Positions 16,454 to 23,860 of a DNA stretch of 33,516 bases are shown here, piece by piece. Source of the DNA: JAIRTY01 sp050257395 (GTDB lineage: Bacteria; Actinomycetota; Actinomycetes; Streptosporangiales; Streptosporangiaceae). The notes under the pieces were generated by a model. The model was not told the origin of the DNA. It saw only the letters and a program-made list of their open reading frames with translations, and did not search any database. The first letter of the stretch is position 1, and each line of letters opens with the position of its first letter. Made by a program: the position numbers and the translations under genes. Location of the stretch: contig JBLMWU010000122.1 of assembly GCA_050257395.1 (NCBI GenBank), positions 1 to 33,516 of the forward strand, read 5' to 3'.

Positions 16454-16725
16454 GCGCGCTGGTGCCGGGGTCCCGGGTGCGGGCGCGGGCGGGCGACCCG
16501 GATCATCACACCCGGGTGCCGCGGTACGTGCGGGGCCACACCGGCGAGGTGGTCGAGTACGAAGGGGACTGGCCGCTGCCCGACGACGTGGCGCGCGGCA
16601 TCGACCCGCCGCGGGTGGAGGCCGTGTACGCGGTCCGCTTCCCGGCCGCCGCGCTGTGGGGCGAGGGCACGCACACGGTGACCGTGGACCTGTGGGAGTC
16701 CTACCTGGAGGAGGCCTCGTCATGA
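16450..16725 (+). CDS. Nitrile hydratase / thiocyanate hydrolase beta-chain C-terminal (SH3-like) subunit
   Basis: The 91 residues match the C-terminal SH3-like domain of nitrile hydratase beta: PGSRVRARAGDPDHHTRVPR, YVRGHTGEVVEYEG, VEAVYAVRFPAAALWGEG and VTVDLWESYLE. A His-Thr-Arg-x-Pro-x-Tyr-x-Arg segment is the conserved contact with the alpha chain. It overlaps its upstream neighbour by GTGA and the alpha gene by ATGA, so the three are translated together. It probably assembles as a heterotrimer unit equivalent to the alpha-beta dimer. Whether it is the nitrile- or thiocyanate-type subunit cannot be resolved by eye. Confidence 0.85.
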   Translation: MSALVPGSRVRARAGDPDHHTRVPRYVRGHTGEVVEYEGDWPLPDDVARGIDPPRVEAVYAVRFPAAALWGEGTHTVTVDLWESYLEEASS

Positions 16726-17309
16726 GCGGCGATCACGGGGAGCTGCCGGTCGCGGCGCGGGTGCGGCGGCTGGAGGAACGCGTGATCGCGGCCGGGCTGG
16801 CGACCGACGCGGAGCTCGACCAGCTGCTGGCCCGGCTGTACGAGGGTGCCTCCCCGGTCAACGGGGCCCGGATGGTGGCCCGCGCCTGGACTGACCCGTC
16901 CTACTCCGAACTGCTGCTGGCCGACGGCAACGCGGCCGCGGCGGAGCTGCGCCTCGGCGGTGAGAGCGGGCTCAGCTACCGGCTGCGGGCGGTGGCCAAC
17001 GAGCCCGGCCAGCACAACCTGATCGTGTGCACGCTGTGCTCCTGCTACCCGGTCTCCCTGCTCGGCCCCTCACCCAGCTGGTACAAGAGCCTGGCCTACC
17101 GCTCCCGGGCGGTCCGCGAGCCCCGCGGGGTGCTGGCCGAGTTCGGCCTCGACCTGCCCGCCAGCACCCGGGTCACGGTCTGGGACGCCAGCGCCGAGAG
17201 CCGGTACCTGGTGGTGCCCGAGCGCCCGGCCGGGACCGCGGGCCTGGCCGAGCCGGAACTGGCCGCCCTGGTCACCCAGCGGGGCCTGATCGGCACCGCG
17301 GCCGTGTGA
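16722..17309 (+). CDS. Cobalt-type nitrile hydratase alpha / thiocyanate hydrolase gamma subunit
   Basis: Catalytic metal-binding subunit of 195 residues. The claw motif VCTLCSC (Cys103, Cys106, Ser107, Cys108) has Thr in the second position, the signature of non-corrin cobalt enzymes (iron enzymes have Ser). The first cysteines would need oxidation to sulfenic and sulfinic acids. PSWYKSLAYRSRAVREPRGV, then VWDASAESRYLVVPERPAGT and ELAALVTQRGLIGTA are family blocks. Known reactions are nitrile to amide (also cyanide to formamide) or thiocyanate to carbonyl sulfide and ammonia. No metal-inserting activator gene or amidase is visible after it. Confidence 0.9.
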   Translation: MSGDHGELPVAARVRRLEERVIAAGLATDAELDQLLARLYEGASPVNGARMVARAWTDPSYSELLLADGNAAAAELRLGGESGLSYRLRAVANEPGQHNLIVCTLCSCYPVSLLGPSPSWYKSLAYRSRAVREPRGVLAEFGLDLPASTRVTVWDASAESRYLVVPERPAGTAGLAEPELAALVTQRGLIGTAAV

Positions 17310-17380
17310 CGGCGGCCGCCGCCACGCCGGGGACCCGGGAGGAAGGCAGACCCGCCCCTGGTGGGTAGCGTCGGAGGTGA

Positions 17381-17398
17381 CACCGGCGCGCGCCGGTG
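17381..17398. repeat. Perfect 18-bp palindrome, operator or terminator
   Basis: CACCGGCGC directly joined to its complement GCGCCGGTG, without a spacer. It lies 72 bases past the nitrile-hydratase-like alpha gene and 24 bases before the ATG of the transferase gene. A TAGCGT sequence at 17366-17371 could be that gene's -10, which would place the palindrome in the 5' leader. It could be an operator or a hairpin ending the upstream operon. Confidence 0.4.
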
Positions 17399-17421
17399 CC
17401 CCTGGCCGGAAAGGGGTCCCC

Positions 17422-18411
17422 ATGACCAGCACTGCCGCCGTCGCCAGCCCGGTGGATTTCGATACCTACGGCGAGTACAGCGTCAGGGCGCCCAAGCAGG
17501 CCGACGGCAGCTTCGTCCGGCCCCTGTACCGCTTCCAGGGCCGCGTCACCGCCGACGGCAGCAGCGGGTACCCAGCCGAGGCCGGCCGCTACCACTTGTA
17601 CGTGTCGCTGGCCTGCCCGTGGGCGCACCGGTCGGTGATCGCCCGGAAGCTGCTCGGCCTGGAAGACGTGATCTCGCTGTCGGTGGTGGACCCGGTCCGG
17701 GACGGGCGCGGCTGGGCGTTCCGCGAGGGCCCGGGCTACACCCCGGACCCGGTGAACGGGTTCACCCTGCTGCGGGAGGCCTACGAGGCGACCGAGCCGG
17801 GCTACGACGGCCACGTGTCGGTGCCGGTGCTGTGGGACAGGCAGCAGGGCCGGATCGTCAGCAACAACTTCCCGGACCTGACCATCGACCTGGCCACCCA
17901 GTTCGGCCGGTGGGCCGACCCCGCGGTGGACCTGTACCCCGCGGCGCTGCGGCAGGAGATCGGCGCGCTGAACGACCGGGTGTACGCCGCGGTCAACAAC
18001 GGCGTGTACCGGTGCGGGTTCGCCACCTCCCAGCAGGCCTACGACGAGGCGGTGACTGGCCTGTTCGCCATGCTGGACGAGCTGGACGAGCGGCTGGCGG
18101 GCCGCCGCTACCTGTTCGGGGACCGGGTCACCGAGGCGGACATCCGGCTGTGGGTCACCCTGGCCCGGTTCGACACGGTCTACGCGATCCACTTCAAGAC
18201 GAGCCTGCGCCGCCTGGCCGACTACCCGAACCTGTGGCCCTACGCGCGCGATCTGTACCAGCAGCCCGCCTTCGGCGGCACCACCAGCTTCGACCACATC
18301 AAGCGCCACTACTACGGCACCCACCTGCGGCTCAACCCGTACCGGATCCTGCCGGCCGGGCCGCTGCTGGACTGGGACGCGCCGCACGGGCGGGAGCGGC
18401 TGACAGCCTGA
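17422..18411 (+). CDS. Glutathione S-transferase family protein, glutathionyl-hydroquinone reductase type (Xi class)
   Basis: The 329 residues match the Xi-class/ECM4/YqjG family in length. The thioredoxin-like half ends in YVSLACPWAHR with the active Cys65, followed by VPVLWDRQQGRIVSNNFPDL. The C-terminal helical half has LFGDRVTEADIRLWVTLARF, then YAIHFKTSLRRLADYPNLW and FDHIKRHYYGTH. The enzymes remove glutathione from conjugated hydroquinones. Actinomycetes make mycothiol instead, so the physiological thiol is probably mycothiol, by inference. ATG at 17422 has a GGAAAGGGG site. Confidence 0.92.
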   Translation: MTSTAAVASPVDFDTYGEYSVRAPKQADGSFVRPLYRFQGRVTADGSSGYPAEAGRYHLYVSLACPWAHRSVIARKLLGLEDVISLSVVDPVRDGRGWAFREGPGYTPDPVNGFTLLREAYEATEPGYDGHVSVPVLWDRQQGRIVSNNFPDLTIDLATQFGRWADPAVDLYPAALRQEIGALNDRVYAAVNNGVYRCGFATSQQAYDEAVTGLFAMLDELDERLAGRRYLFGDRVTEADIRLWVTLARFDTVYAIHFKTSLRRLADYPNLWPYARDLYQQPAFGGTTSFDHIKRHYYGTHLRLNPYRILPAGPLLDWDAPHGRERLTA

Positions 18412-18443
18412 CCGCCAGCGGCGCCAGGCCCGGGAGGGGAGCG

Positions 18444-18902
18444 ATGACGGACGGGATGGCCGGGCAGCAGCCCGGGGGGAGGGGAACCCCCGGCGCCACC
18501 GGCCAGGCCGGCGACGGCGGTGGTGCGCTGCGCGGCTGGTGGCTGCCGCCGAGGACGATCCGCGAGGCCGGGCACGATCCGGACGCCCGGTTCAGCATGG
18601 CCAACGAGCGGACCTTCCTGGCCTGGGTCCGCACCTCGCTGGCCCTGCTCGCCGGCGGCGTGGCCGTCATCCAGCTGGTGCCCAGCTTCTCGGTGCCGGG
18701 CGGCCGGCACATCCTGGGCGTCGCCCTCATCGTGCTCAGCATCATCGTCGCGGTCAGCAGCTACCGGCACTGGGCCCTGAGCGAGCAGGCGATGCGGCTC
18801 GGCCGCCCGCTGCCACCGTCGCCGCTGCCGCGCATCCTGGGCGCCGGGGTGTCGGTGGTGGCCCTCGCCGCCCTGGTCATCGTGCTGGTCAGCATCGCGT
18901 GA
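18444..18902 (+). CDS. DUF202 (YidH family) membrane protein
   Basis: Small membrane protein of 152 residues. A disordered Gly-rich N-terminus (1-32) precedes the family signature DARFSMANERTFLAWVRTSL, then three membrane helices (about 65-83, 92-110 and 131-150). The function of DUF202/YidH proteins is not established. ATG at 18444 follows GGGAGGGGA. A second DUF202 gene starts 9 bases after its stop; the pair is common in actinomycetes and probably forms one unit. Confidence 0.88.
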   Translation: MTDGMAGQQPGGRGTPGATGQAGDGGGALRGWWLPPRTIREAGHDPDARFSMANERTFLAWVRTSLALLAGGVAVIQLVPSFSVPGGRHILGVALIVLSIIVAVSSYRHWALSEQAMRLGRPLPPSPLPRILGAGVSVVALAALVIVLVSIA

Positions 18903-18911
18903 GCAGCCGCC

Positions 18912-19250
18912 ATGCCTGACCACGGCCCGCCGCCCCGGGTCGCGGATCCCGGCCTGCAGAGCGAGCGCACCTACCTGGCCTGGCAGCGCACTGGCCTGGC
19001 GTTCGCCGCTGCGGGCGCGCTGCTGGTGCACGCGGCCGTCCGGCTGCACTACCTGCTGGCCTACCTGCCCGGGGTGCTCGGGCTGGCGGTGGCCGCGGCC
19101 ATCCTGCTGCGCGCGCTGCTGCGCTACCGGTCGATCGAGGCGGCCGCCCGCGGCAGGCGTGACGCGTCGTCGCCCCGGCTAGCGGCCGCGCTCGCGGTCA
19201 TGGCCACCCTCATGGGCGTCGCTGGCCTGGTCGTCGTCCTGATCTACTGA
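18912..19250 (+). CDS. DUF202 family membrane protein, second copy
   Basis: The 112-residue partner of the preceding gene. It has the signature DPGLQSERTYLAWQRTGLAF and three membrane helices, with a short basic loop (RYRSIEAAARGRRDASS) between the second and third. ATG at 18912 lies 9 bases downstream of the neighbour. A hairpin at 19281-19303 probably ends transcription. No enzymatic residues are recognisable. Confidence 0.87.
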   Translation: MPDHGPPPRVADPGLQSERTYLAWQRTGLAFAAAGALLVHAAVRLHYLLAYLPGVLGLAVAAAILLRALLRYRSIEAAARGRRDASSPRLAAALAVMATLMGVAGLVVVLIY

Positions 19251-19280
19251 CCATCAGTCACGGCCAGCATCAGCAGACCG

Positions 19281-19303
19281 GATCGTCAGGGCCGCTGACG
19301 ATC
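19281..19303 (+). terminator. Hairpin terminator after the DUF202 pair
   Basis: Perfect 9-bp inverted repeat GATCGTCAG / CTGACGATC with a 5-base loop (GGCCG), 30 bases past the stop. There is no U-tract. Confidence 0.55.
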
Positions 19304-19359
19304 AGCGGGCCGGCGGCGCTGCCGCTGGCCCCGGCGGACTCCGCACAGACCGCGACCGC

Positions 19360-19383
19360 AAGTATCTGCATGCTAAGATACTT
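19360..19383 (+). promoter_or_regulatory. MarR operator overlapping a leaderless promoter
   Basis: Perfect 8-bp inverted repeat AAGTATCT (19360-19367) / AGATACTT (19376-19383) around GCATGCTA, three bases before the GTG start of the MarR gene. The sequence TAAGAT (19374-19379) lies 7 bases upstream of that GTG, the spacing of a leaderless actinomycete promoter. Binding of the repressor would cover the -10, so autoregulation is expected. Confidence 0.7.
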
Positions 19384-19386
19384 AAT

Positions 19387-19905
19387 GTGCAGATAGAGAA
19401 GCTGGACCGGATCGACCGGGCACGGGCCGAGTGGGCGCGTGAGGATCCGGCACTCGACACCTCGCCGATGGAGGTTGTCGGGCGGATCCTGCGCGCGGCC
19501 CACGTCGCGGACGCCCGCATCCGGCGCGTCCTGCGCCGGGAAGGGCTGGACCGCGGCGGCTTCGACGTGCTGGCCACCTTGCGGCGCTCCGGGCCGCCGT
19601 ACCGGCTCACCCCGACCGCGCTGTACCGCGAGCTCGTCCTGACGTCCGGCGCCATGACCCACCGGGTGGACGCCCTGGCCCGGGCGGGCCTGGTGGAGCG
19701 GATGCCCGACCCCGCCGACCGCCGCGGCAGCCTCGTCGGGCTCACCCCCGCGGGCAGGTCGGCGGTGGACCGGGCCATGGCGGCACACATGGAGTGCGAG
19801 GCGGCGATGCTCGCAGCCCTGGCGGGTGAGGACCGGCGGGCGCTCGCGGCGCTGCTCAAGAAGGTGCTGCACGGAATCGAGGAAGAGGAGGACGAGGGGG
19901 CATGA
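19387..19905 (+). CDS. MarR family transcriptional regulator
   Basis: Dimeric winged-helix repressor of 172 residues. The DNA-binding core is FDVLATLRRSGPPYRLTPTA, then LYRELVLTSGAMTHRVDALARAGLVER and the wing PDPADRRGSLVGLTPAG. A long helix with a Glu-rich end closes the dimer. GTG at 19387 is chosen because no other start fits the frame and a leaderless -10 lies exactly upstream. It overlaps the following SDR gene by ATGA, so the SDR is the likely target, along with the regulator itself. The ligand is unknown. Confidence 0.92.
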   Translation: MQIEKLDRIDRARAEWAREDPALDTSPMEVVGRILRAAHVADARIRRVLRREGLDRGGFDVLATLRRSGPPYRLTPTALYRELVLTSGAMTHRVDALARAGLVERMPDPADRRGSLVGLTPAGRSAVDRAMAAHMECEAAMLAALAGEDRRALAALLKKVLHGIEEEEDEGA

Positions 19906-20624
19906 ACAGCGACGACACGATCGTGATCATCGGCGGAAGTTCCGGGCTCGGGCGGGCGGTGGCCGCGCGCTGCCTGGCCGAGGGGGCGCGGGTCATCATC
20001 GCCGGCCGGTCGCAGCAGCGGCTGGCGGAGGCCAGCGCGGAGCTCGGCCACCCGGACCGGCTGTCCGCCGTGCCGGCCGATATCGGCGACCGGGCGCAGC
20101 TCGCCAGCCTGTTCGGCACCTCGGGGAGCCTCACCCACCTGGTGGTGACCGCCGCGGACCTGCCCTATGGCCCGGCCGTCACCCTGACCGAGGACAGCGT
20201 GATGCGGGCCGTCCGGTCCAAGATCGTCGGGCCGCTGCTCGCGACCCAGCTGGCGGCGCCGCGCATGGCCGGCGGCGGGAGCATCACGTTCACCTCCGGC
20301 ATCGCCGCCTACCGGCCCGCCCCCGGCGGGCTGCTCGCCGCGACCGTGAACGGCGCACTGGAGTCGATGGTGCGGGCGCTGGCGCGGGAGCTCGGGCCCA
20401 TCCGCGTCAACGCGGTCTCCCCGGGCTGGGTGGACACACCGGTCTGGGATCAGCTCGCCACGCCGGAGGCCAAGCAGGCGAGACTGGCGGACATGGCCAG
20501 CCGGCTGCCCGGCGGGCGGATCGGGCGGCCCGCCGACATCGCGAACGCGGTCAGCTTCCTGATCAGCGACGGCTTCGTCACCGGCACCGTGCTGCACGCG
20601 GAAGGCGCGCAGCTCCTCGTCTGA
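19902..20624 (+). CDS. SDR family protein lacking the catalytic Tyr and Lys
   Basis: Rossmann-fold short-chain dehydrogenase of 240 residues. The cofactor motif GGSSGLG (11-17) is present, also AAD in place of NNAG, and the C-terminal PGWVDTP and GFVTGTVLHAEGAQ. The active site is atypical: Ser132 is present, but the positions of the usual YxxxK read L145-AAT-V149, so both Tyr and Lys are replaced. I recall a subfamily with GIAAYRPxPG and similar loss, so this may be a subfamily trait and not damage. It is translationally coupled to the MarR regulator. It may be a sensor, a non-classical reductase or a binding protein. Confidence 0.88.
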   Translation: MNSDDTIVIIGGSSGLGRAVAARCLAEGARVIIAGRSQQRLAEASAELGHPDRLSAVPADIGDRAQLASLFGTSGSLTHLVVTAADLPYGPAVTLTEDSVMRAVRSKIVGPLLATQLAAPRMAGGGSITFTSGIAAYRPAPGGLLAATVNGALESMVRALARELGPIRVNAVSPGWVDTPVWDQLATPEAKQARLADMASRLPGGRIGRPADIANAVSFLISDGFVTGTVLHAEGAQLLV

Positions 20625-20633
20625 GACCACGGT

Positions 20634-20639
20634 TACCAT
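20634..20639 (+). promoter_or_regulatory. Leaderless -10 element of the P1 peptidase gene
   Basis: TACCAT lies exactly 7 bases before ATG 20647, and there is no ribosome site. This is the usual arrangement of leaderless actinomycete transcripts, in which the RNA starts at the ATG. Confidence 0.45.
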
Positions 20640-20646
20640 CGGCCGC

Positions 20647-21723
20647 ATGCCACGCGCTGCTGACCTTGGTATCACCATCGGCCTGCTGCCGTCCGGCCCG
20701 ACCGGCTCGGTGCTCGACATCCCCGGGGCCGGGCTGGGGCACGCCACCGTCTGGCGGGACGAGCCGCCGCCGCCGGAGGGCCGCGGCATCGCCCGGACCG
20801 GCGTGACGGTGGTGGACCCGGGCGGCGACCTGTTCCGCTCGCCGGTGCCCGCGGGCGCGGCGGTGCTCAACGGGGCGGGGGAGTGCACCGGCCTGCTGTC
20901 CGCCCGCGAATGGGGCCTGGCCGAGACGCCGGTGTTTCTCACCTCCACCATGCAGCTCGGCCGGGTCTACGACGCCGCCTGTGAGCTGCTGACCGGCGAG
21001 CAGCCCGCGATCGGCGCCGAGGACGTGATCATCCCGCTGGTCGCCGAGTGCGACGACAGCTTCCTCAGCGACGCCCGCCGGATGCAGGTGACCGCCGCCG
21101 ACGTCGCCGCCGCCCTGGCGGGCGCCCGCGCCTCCGCCGGCGGCACCGCCGCGGCCGAAGGCGCCGTCGGCGGTGGCACCGGCATGTCCTGCCTCGGTTA
21201 CAAGGGCGGCATCGGCACCGCGTCCCGGACGCTGCCCGGCGGGCACACGGTCGCGGCCGTCACCATGACCAATTTCGGTGAACGGGAACGCCTCACCATC
21301 GCAGGCATCCCCGCTGGCCGGCTCCTGCCGGAACCAGGACCCGGCCAGCCCGCCCCGCCACCGGCCGGCTCGTGCATCGTGGTCATCCTCACCGACGGGC
21401 CGCTGGACTCCGCCGCCTGCACCCGCCTGGCCCGCCGGGCCGGCCTGGGCCTGGCCCGCACCGGCAGCACCGGCCACCACGCCAGCGGCGAGATCTTCCT
21501 GGCGCTGGCCACCGGCCTGCGTGCGCCCCGCGGCGAATCACCCGCCGGAACCCCGGTCACCGGCCGCGACCTCGACCCCTACTTCGCCGGGGCGGTCGAG
21601 GCCACCGAGGAGGCCGTCCTCAACAGCCTCCTCCAGGCCCGCACGGTCACCGGCCGCGACGGCAACACCTCCCACCAGCTGCCCGCCGACGGCGTCCGCC
21701 GCCTCCTGGCCAGCCGCGCCTGA
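20647..21723 (+). CDS. P1 family peptidase (DmpA/beta-aminopeptidase type, N-terminal nucleophile)
   Basis: Self-cleaving aminopeptidase of 358 residues, family S58. The fold is marked by GLLPSGPTGSVLDIPG at the start, VVDPGGDLFRSPVPAG, GGTGMSCLGYKGGIGTASR (176-194) and TMTNFGERE (206-214) with the likely oxyanion Asn209. The expected cleavage is between Gly241 and Ser242 (PAGSCIVVILTDGPL), freeing Ser242 as the nucleophile; SGEIFLA follows as the Ser-Glu pair. The residues between 225 and 240 are Pro-rich and probably the mobile linker. It would remove N-terminal D- or beta-amino acids; the substrate is unknown. It is convergent with the GNAT gene. Confidence 0.92.
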   Translation: MPRAADLGITIGLLPSGPTGSVLDIPGAGLGHATVWRDEPPPPEGRGIARTGVTVVDPGGDLFRSPVPAGAAVLNGAGECTGLLSAREWGLAETPVFLTSTMQLGRVYDAACELLTGEQPAIGAEDVIIPLVAECDDSFLSDARRMQVTAADVAAALAGARASAGGTAAAEGAVGGGTGMSCLGYKGGIGTASRTLPGGHTVAAVTMTNFGERERLTIAGIPAGRLLPEPGPGQPAPPPAGSCIVVILTDGPLDSAACTRLARRAGLGLARTGSTGHHASGEIFLALATGLRAPRGESPAGTPVTGRDLDPYFAGAVEATEEAVLNSLLQARTVTGRDGNTSHQLPADGVRRLLASRA

Positions 21724-21732
21724 GCCCGGCGC

Positions 21733-21752
21733 GGCTGCGGCGGCCGGCAGCC
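21733..21752. terminator. Hairpin between two convergent genes
   Basis: GGCTGC / GCAGCC around an 8-base loop that itself contains GGCC. It is located between the P1 peptidase stop (21723) and the GNAT stop (21772), so it may terminate both. Confidence 0.4.
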
Positions 21753-21771
21753 TGATCCGGGCGGCGGTGGG

Positions 21772-22422
21772 TCAGCGGCTCTGCGCGTCGTCGCCGATTG
21801 ACGCGAGCGCCCGCGACACCAGCGGATCATCCGGCGCCAAACCGTAGCGGTCGGTGTAGATCGCCAGGACCAGCTTCCTGAGCCGGTCACCCCTGGCAGG
21901 TGGCACTATGGCTGGCGTCGCCGCCATCAGCAGCATCGGCTCCGTCGTCCCGCACGCTGTGTAATCGGGGAGAACATACCCTGACGCGGGCAGCAGGCGG
22001 GCCCCGCACCCGGCCCAGAAGCTGATACGGCGCTCGCGGATCACCCACTCCGCCTCGTCGCCGGCCGCGTCGGCGGGATCTTCCACCTCGAATATGACGC
22101 TCGCGGGCCAGCCTTCCGCCCGCAGTGACCGCTGCAGCAGCTGCCAGAACCGCCGGCCGAGTCCCCGGCCGCGGCGCTCACCGGCGATCGCGAAGTAGCG
22201 CAGGAACGACCACTCCACCGAGCCGAGCAGCCGCACTACGGCGATCCCGGTCGGCCTGGTGCCGTCCATCGCCACGAACGTCCGGTCAGTGTCGCCCGTC
22301 CGGGTCAGCTCGCTGAAGGGAACCCGCAGGTCCGGGCTGAAAGCACCCTCGTAGATCACCTGCGCCCGGCCGAGGTGCCCCTCGCTCAGCGCATACACCG
22401 GCATGACAGCCAGATCAGCCAT
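21772..22422 (-). CDS. GNAT family N-acetyltransferase
   Basis: Acetyl-CoA-dependent acetyltransferase of 216 residues. The acyl-CoA loop is RYFAIAGERRGRGLGRRFWQ (RxxGxG type), followed by a strand with VIFEVEDP and RRISFWAGCGARLL. ATG at 22422 is preceded by a GGGGGAA ribosome site. A Cys/Pro-rich C-terminal half (GYVLPDYTACG) is not typical of small GNATs. The substrate cannot be inferred. It is divergent from the rhodanese gene, with 178 bases between; that gap holds only a small 6-bp hairpin (22462-22477). Confidence 0.82.
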   Translation of the reverse strand: MADLAVMPVYALSEGHLGRAQVIYEGAFSPDLRVPFSELTRTGDTDRTFVAMDGTRPTGIAVVRLLGSVEWSFLRYFAIAGERRGRGLGRRFWQLLQRSLRAEGWPASVIFEVEDPADAAGDEAEWVIRERRISFWAGCGARLLPASGYVLPDYTACGTTEPMLLMAATPAIVPPARGDRLRKLVLAIYTDRYGLAPDDPLVSRALASIGDDAQSR

Positions 22423-22600
22423 GAGTTCCCCCGTCCTCTCCGCCGTTCCGTCCGCCGCACAGGACCGTCAGCGGTCCGGCGCGGTCATCTCGACTATGAC
22501 GCCTGGCATGCCGCCCACTCGGCCGTGCCGCTGCAAACAGACTGCAAGGGCTGCCGGTGAGGCTGGGCGGGACCAGGCCACCCCCGACCCGGAGACCACC

Positions 22601-23023
22601 ATGGCAGGATGCCGGATCGCGTACACCGTCGATGAGTTGCTCGCCCATGCCAGGTCGCTGCTGCCGCACCGTCCCTCGCCTGCCGAGGCGTTCCAGGCGC
22701 AGGCCGGCGGCGCTCTGCTGATCGACATCCGCGGCGATGACCAGCGGCGGGAAGATGGCTTGATCCCCAGAGCCATCGTGCTGCCCCGCAACTCCCTGGA
22801 GTGGCGCTGCGACCCCACTTCGGAGTGGCGGCATCCTGCCATCACCCGCCGGGACCTGCACGTCATCCTGATCTGCAACGAGGGATACCAGTCCAGCCTC
22901 GCCGCAGCCACGCTGCAGCAGTTCGGCCTGATCCACGCCACCGACCTCGACGGGGGGTTCACCGCCTGGGCCGCGAGCGGCCTGCCCGTGATCCCCGCGC
23001 GAGGGCACGGGGCCGCCGGCTAG
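22601..23023 (+). CDS. Rhodanese-like domain protein
   Basis: Single-domain rhodanese of 140 residues, a sulfur transferase using a Cys persulfide. ALLIDIRGDDQRREDGLIPRA is the entry motif, and the active loop is ICNEGYQSS with Cys92. DGGFTAWAASGLPV closes the domain. ATG at 22601 follows a GGAG site. A longer frame upstream (from 22403) lacks similarity and is not used. Its stop overlaps the stop of the convergent DHFR-like gene at CTAG. The partner is unknown. A link to the thiocyanate-like genes 5 kb upstream is possible in principle but not supported by position. Confidence 0.88.
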   Translation: MAGCRIAYTVDELLAHARSLLPHRPSPAEAFQAQAGGALLIDIRGDDQRREDGLIPRAIVLPRNSLEWRCDPTSEWRHPAITRRDLHVILICNEGYQSSLAAATLQQFGLIHATDLDGGFTAWAASGLPVIPARGHGAAG

Positions 23024-23598
23024 CGGCGGACCCGGTAGCGCAGGTGCAGCACCCGGTCGCCCTGGATGACCGTGTGCGGGTCCTCCAGCAGATGCTGAGC
23101 CTCGACCGGCCCGAAGTACCGCTTGCCTGAGCCGAAGACCACGGGCACGACGTCCATCGCCACCTCGTCCACCAGGCCGAGCGCAAGTGCCTGCCCGCCG
23201 GCGTTGCCCGCCGCCACGGCGACGACACGGTCGCCAGCGAGTTCCCTGGCCTTGCTGATCGCCTGTGCCACATCGGCGATGAAGTGGTACGACGCCTCGG
23301 GGTGCCACCCGCCGGGCCTGGGCCGGTGCGACACCACGACCACGTGCTCGCCGGCCGGCGGCGACCCCTCCCAGCCGTTGGTGAGGTCGAACAGATGACG
23401 CCCGATCACCATCGACCCGATGCTCGCCCACATCGGCCGGACATACTCAGCCGAGGCCGGCGAGACCTTGAACCAGCCGCCTTCGGTAAGCGGGGTGTCG
23501 CCGTTGGCGTACCAGTCGAACAGCGGGCCGACCTGGTCCTGCGCGTCAGCGATGAAGCCGTCCACCGACACGACGCTGTGCATCACCACGGTGCTCAT
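23020..23598 (-). CDS. Dihydrofolate reductase family protein (RibD C-terminal-like)
   Basis: DHFR/RibD-fold reductase of 192 residues: VVMHSVVSVDGFIADAQDQV, GSMVIGRHLFDLTNGWEG, VVVVSHRPRPGGWH, VVAVAAGNAGGQALALGLVD and DVVPVVFGSGKRYF. These motifs match actinobacterial dihydrofolate-reductase-like proteins, many of them NADPH reductases of unknown substrate. ATG at 23598 is placed at the first strand. It converges with the rhodanese gene (4-base overlap of stops, no terminator between). Confidence 0.9.
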   Translation of the reverse strand: MSTVVMHSVVSVDGFIADAQDQVGPLFDWYANGDTPLTEGGWFKVSPASAEYVRPMWASIGSMVIGRHLFDLTNGWEGSPPAGEHVVVVSHRPRPGGWHPEASYHFIADVAQAISKARELAGDRVVAVAAGNAGGQALALGLVDEVAMDVVPVVFGSGKRYFGPVEAQHLLEDPHTVIQGDRVLHLRYRVRR

Positions 23599-23751
23599 CA
23601 CATCTCCCGGGTGCAGAGGGCACGAACTCTGGTCGCTGATATGACGCTGGCCGCCGGAATTTCTCACCGCACGCTGTCACCCGGGCCCCGGCAGGACTGG
23701 CGCTGGCGGGTAACGGGCATCACACTACTGACGTAGAACTGGACGGTAGCT

Positions 23752-23793
23752 GGCCAGCTTCTGGGTAGGTTCCGGCCAGGTTCTGGGTAGGTT
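23752..23793 (+). repeat. Two 20-bp direct repeats upstream of the STAS gene
   Basis: GGCCAGCTTCTGGGTAGGTT (23752-23771) and GGCCAGGTTCTGGGTAGGTT (23774-23793) differ at one base and are 22 bases apart, about two helical turns. Together with GGTAG at 23745 there are three GGTAG copies. GGGTAG resembles the -10 of stress-sigma promoters, but no well-spaced GTTT was found, so an activator or repressor site is equally likely. Confidence 0.55.
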
Positions 23794-23860
23794 GCTGCCG
23801 TTGCACCGGGTAGCTCTGCCGATTCCTGCGGTCATCGATTCGCGGATCGGGGTGCCGAGC

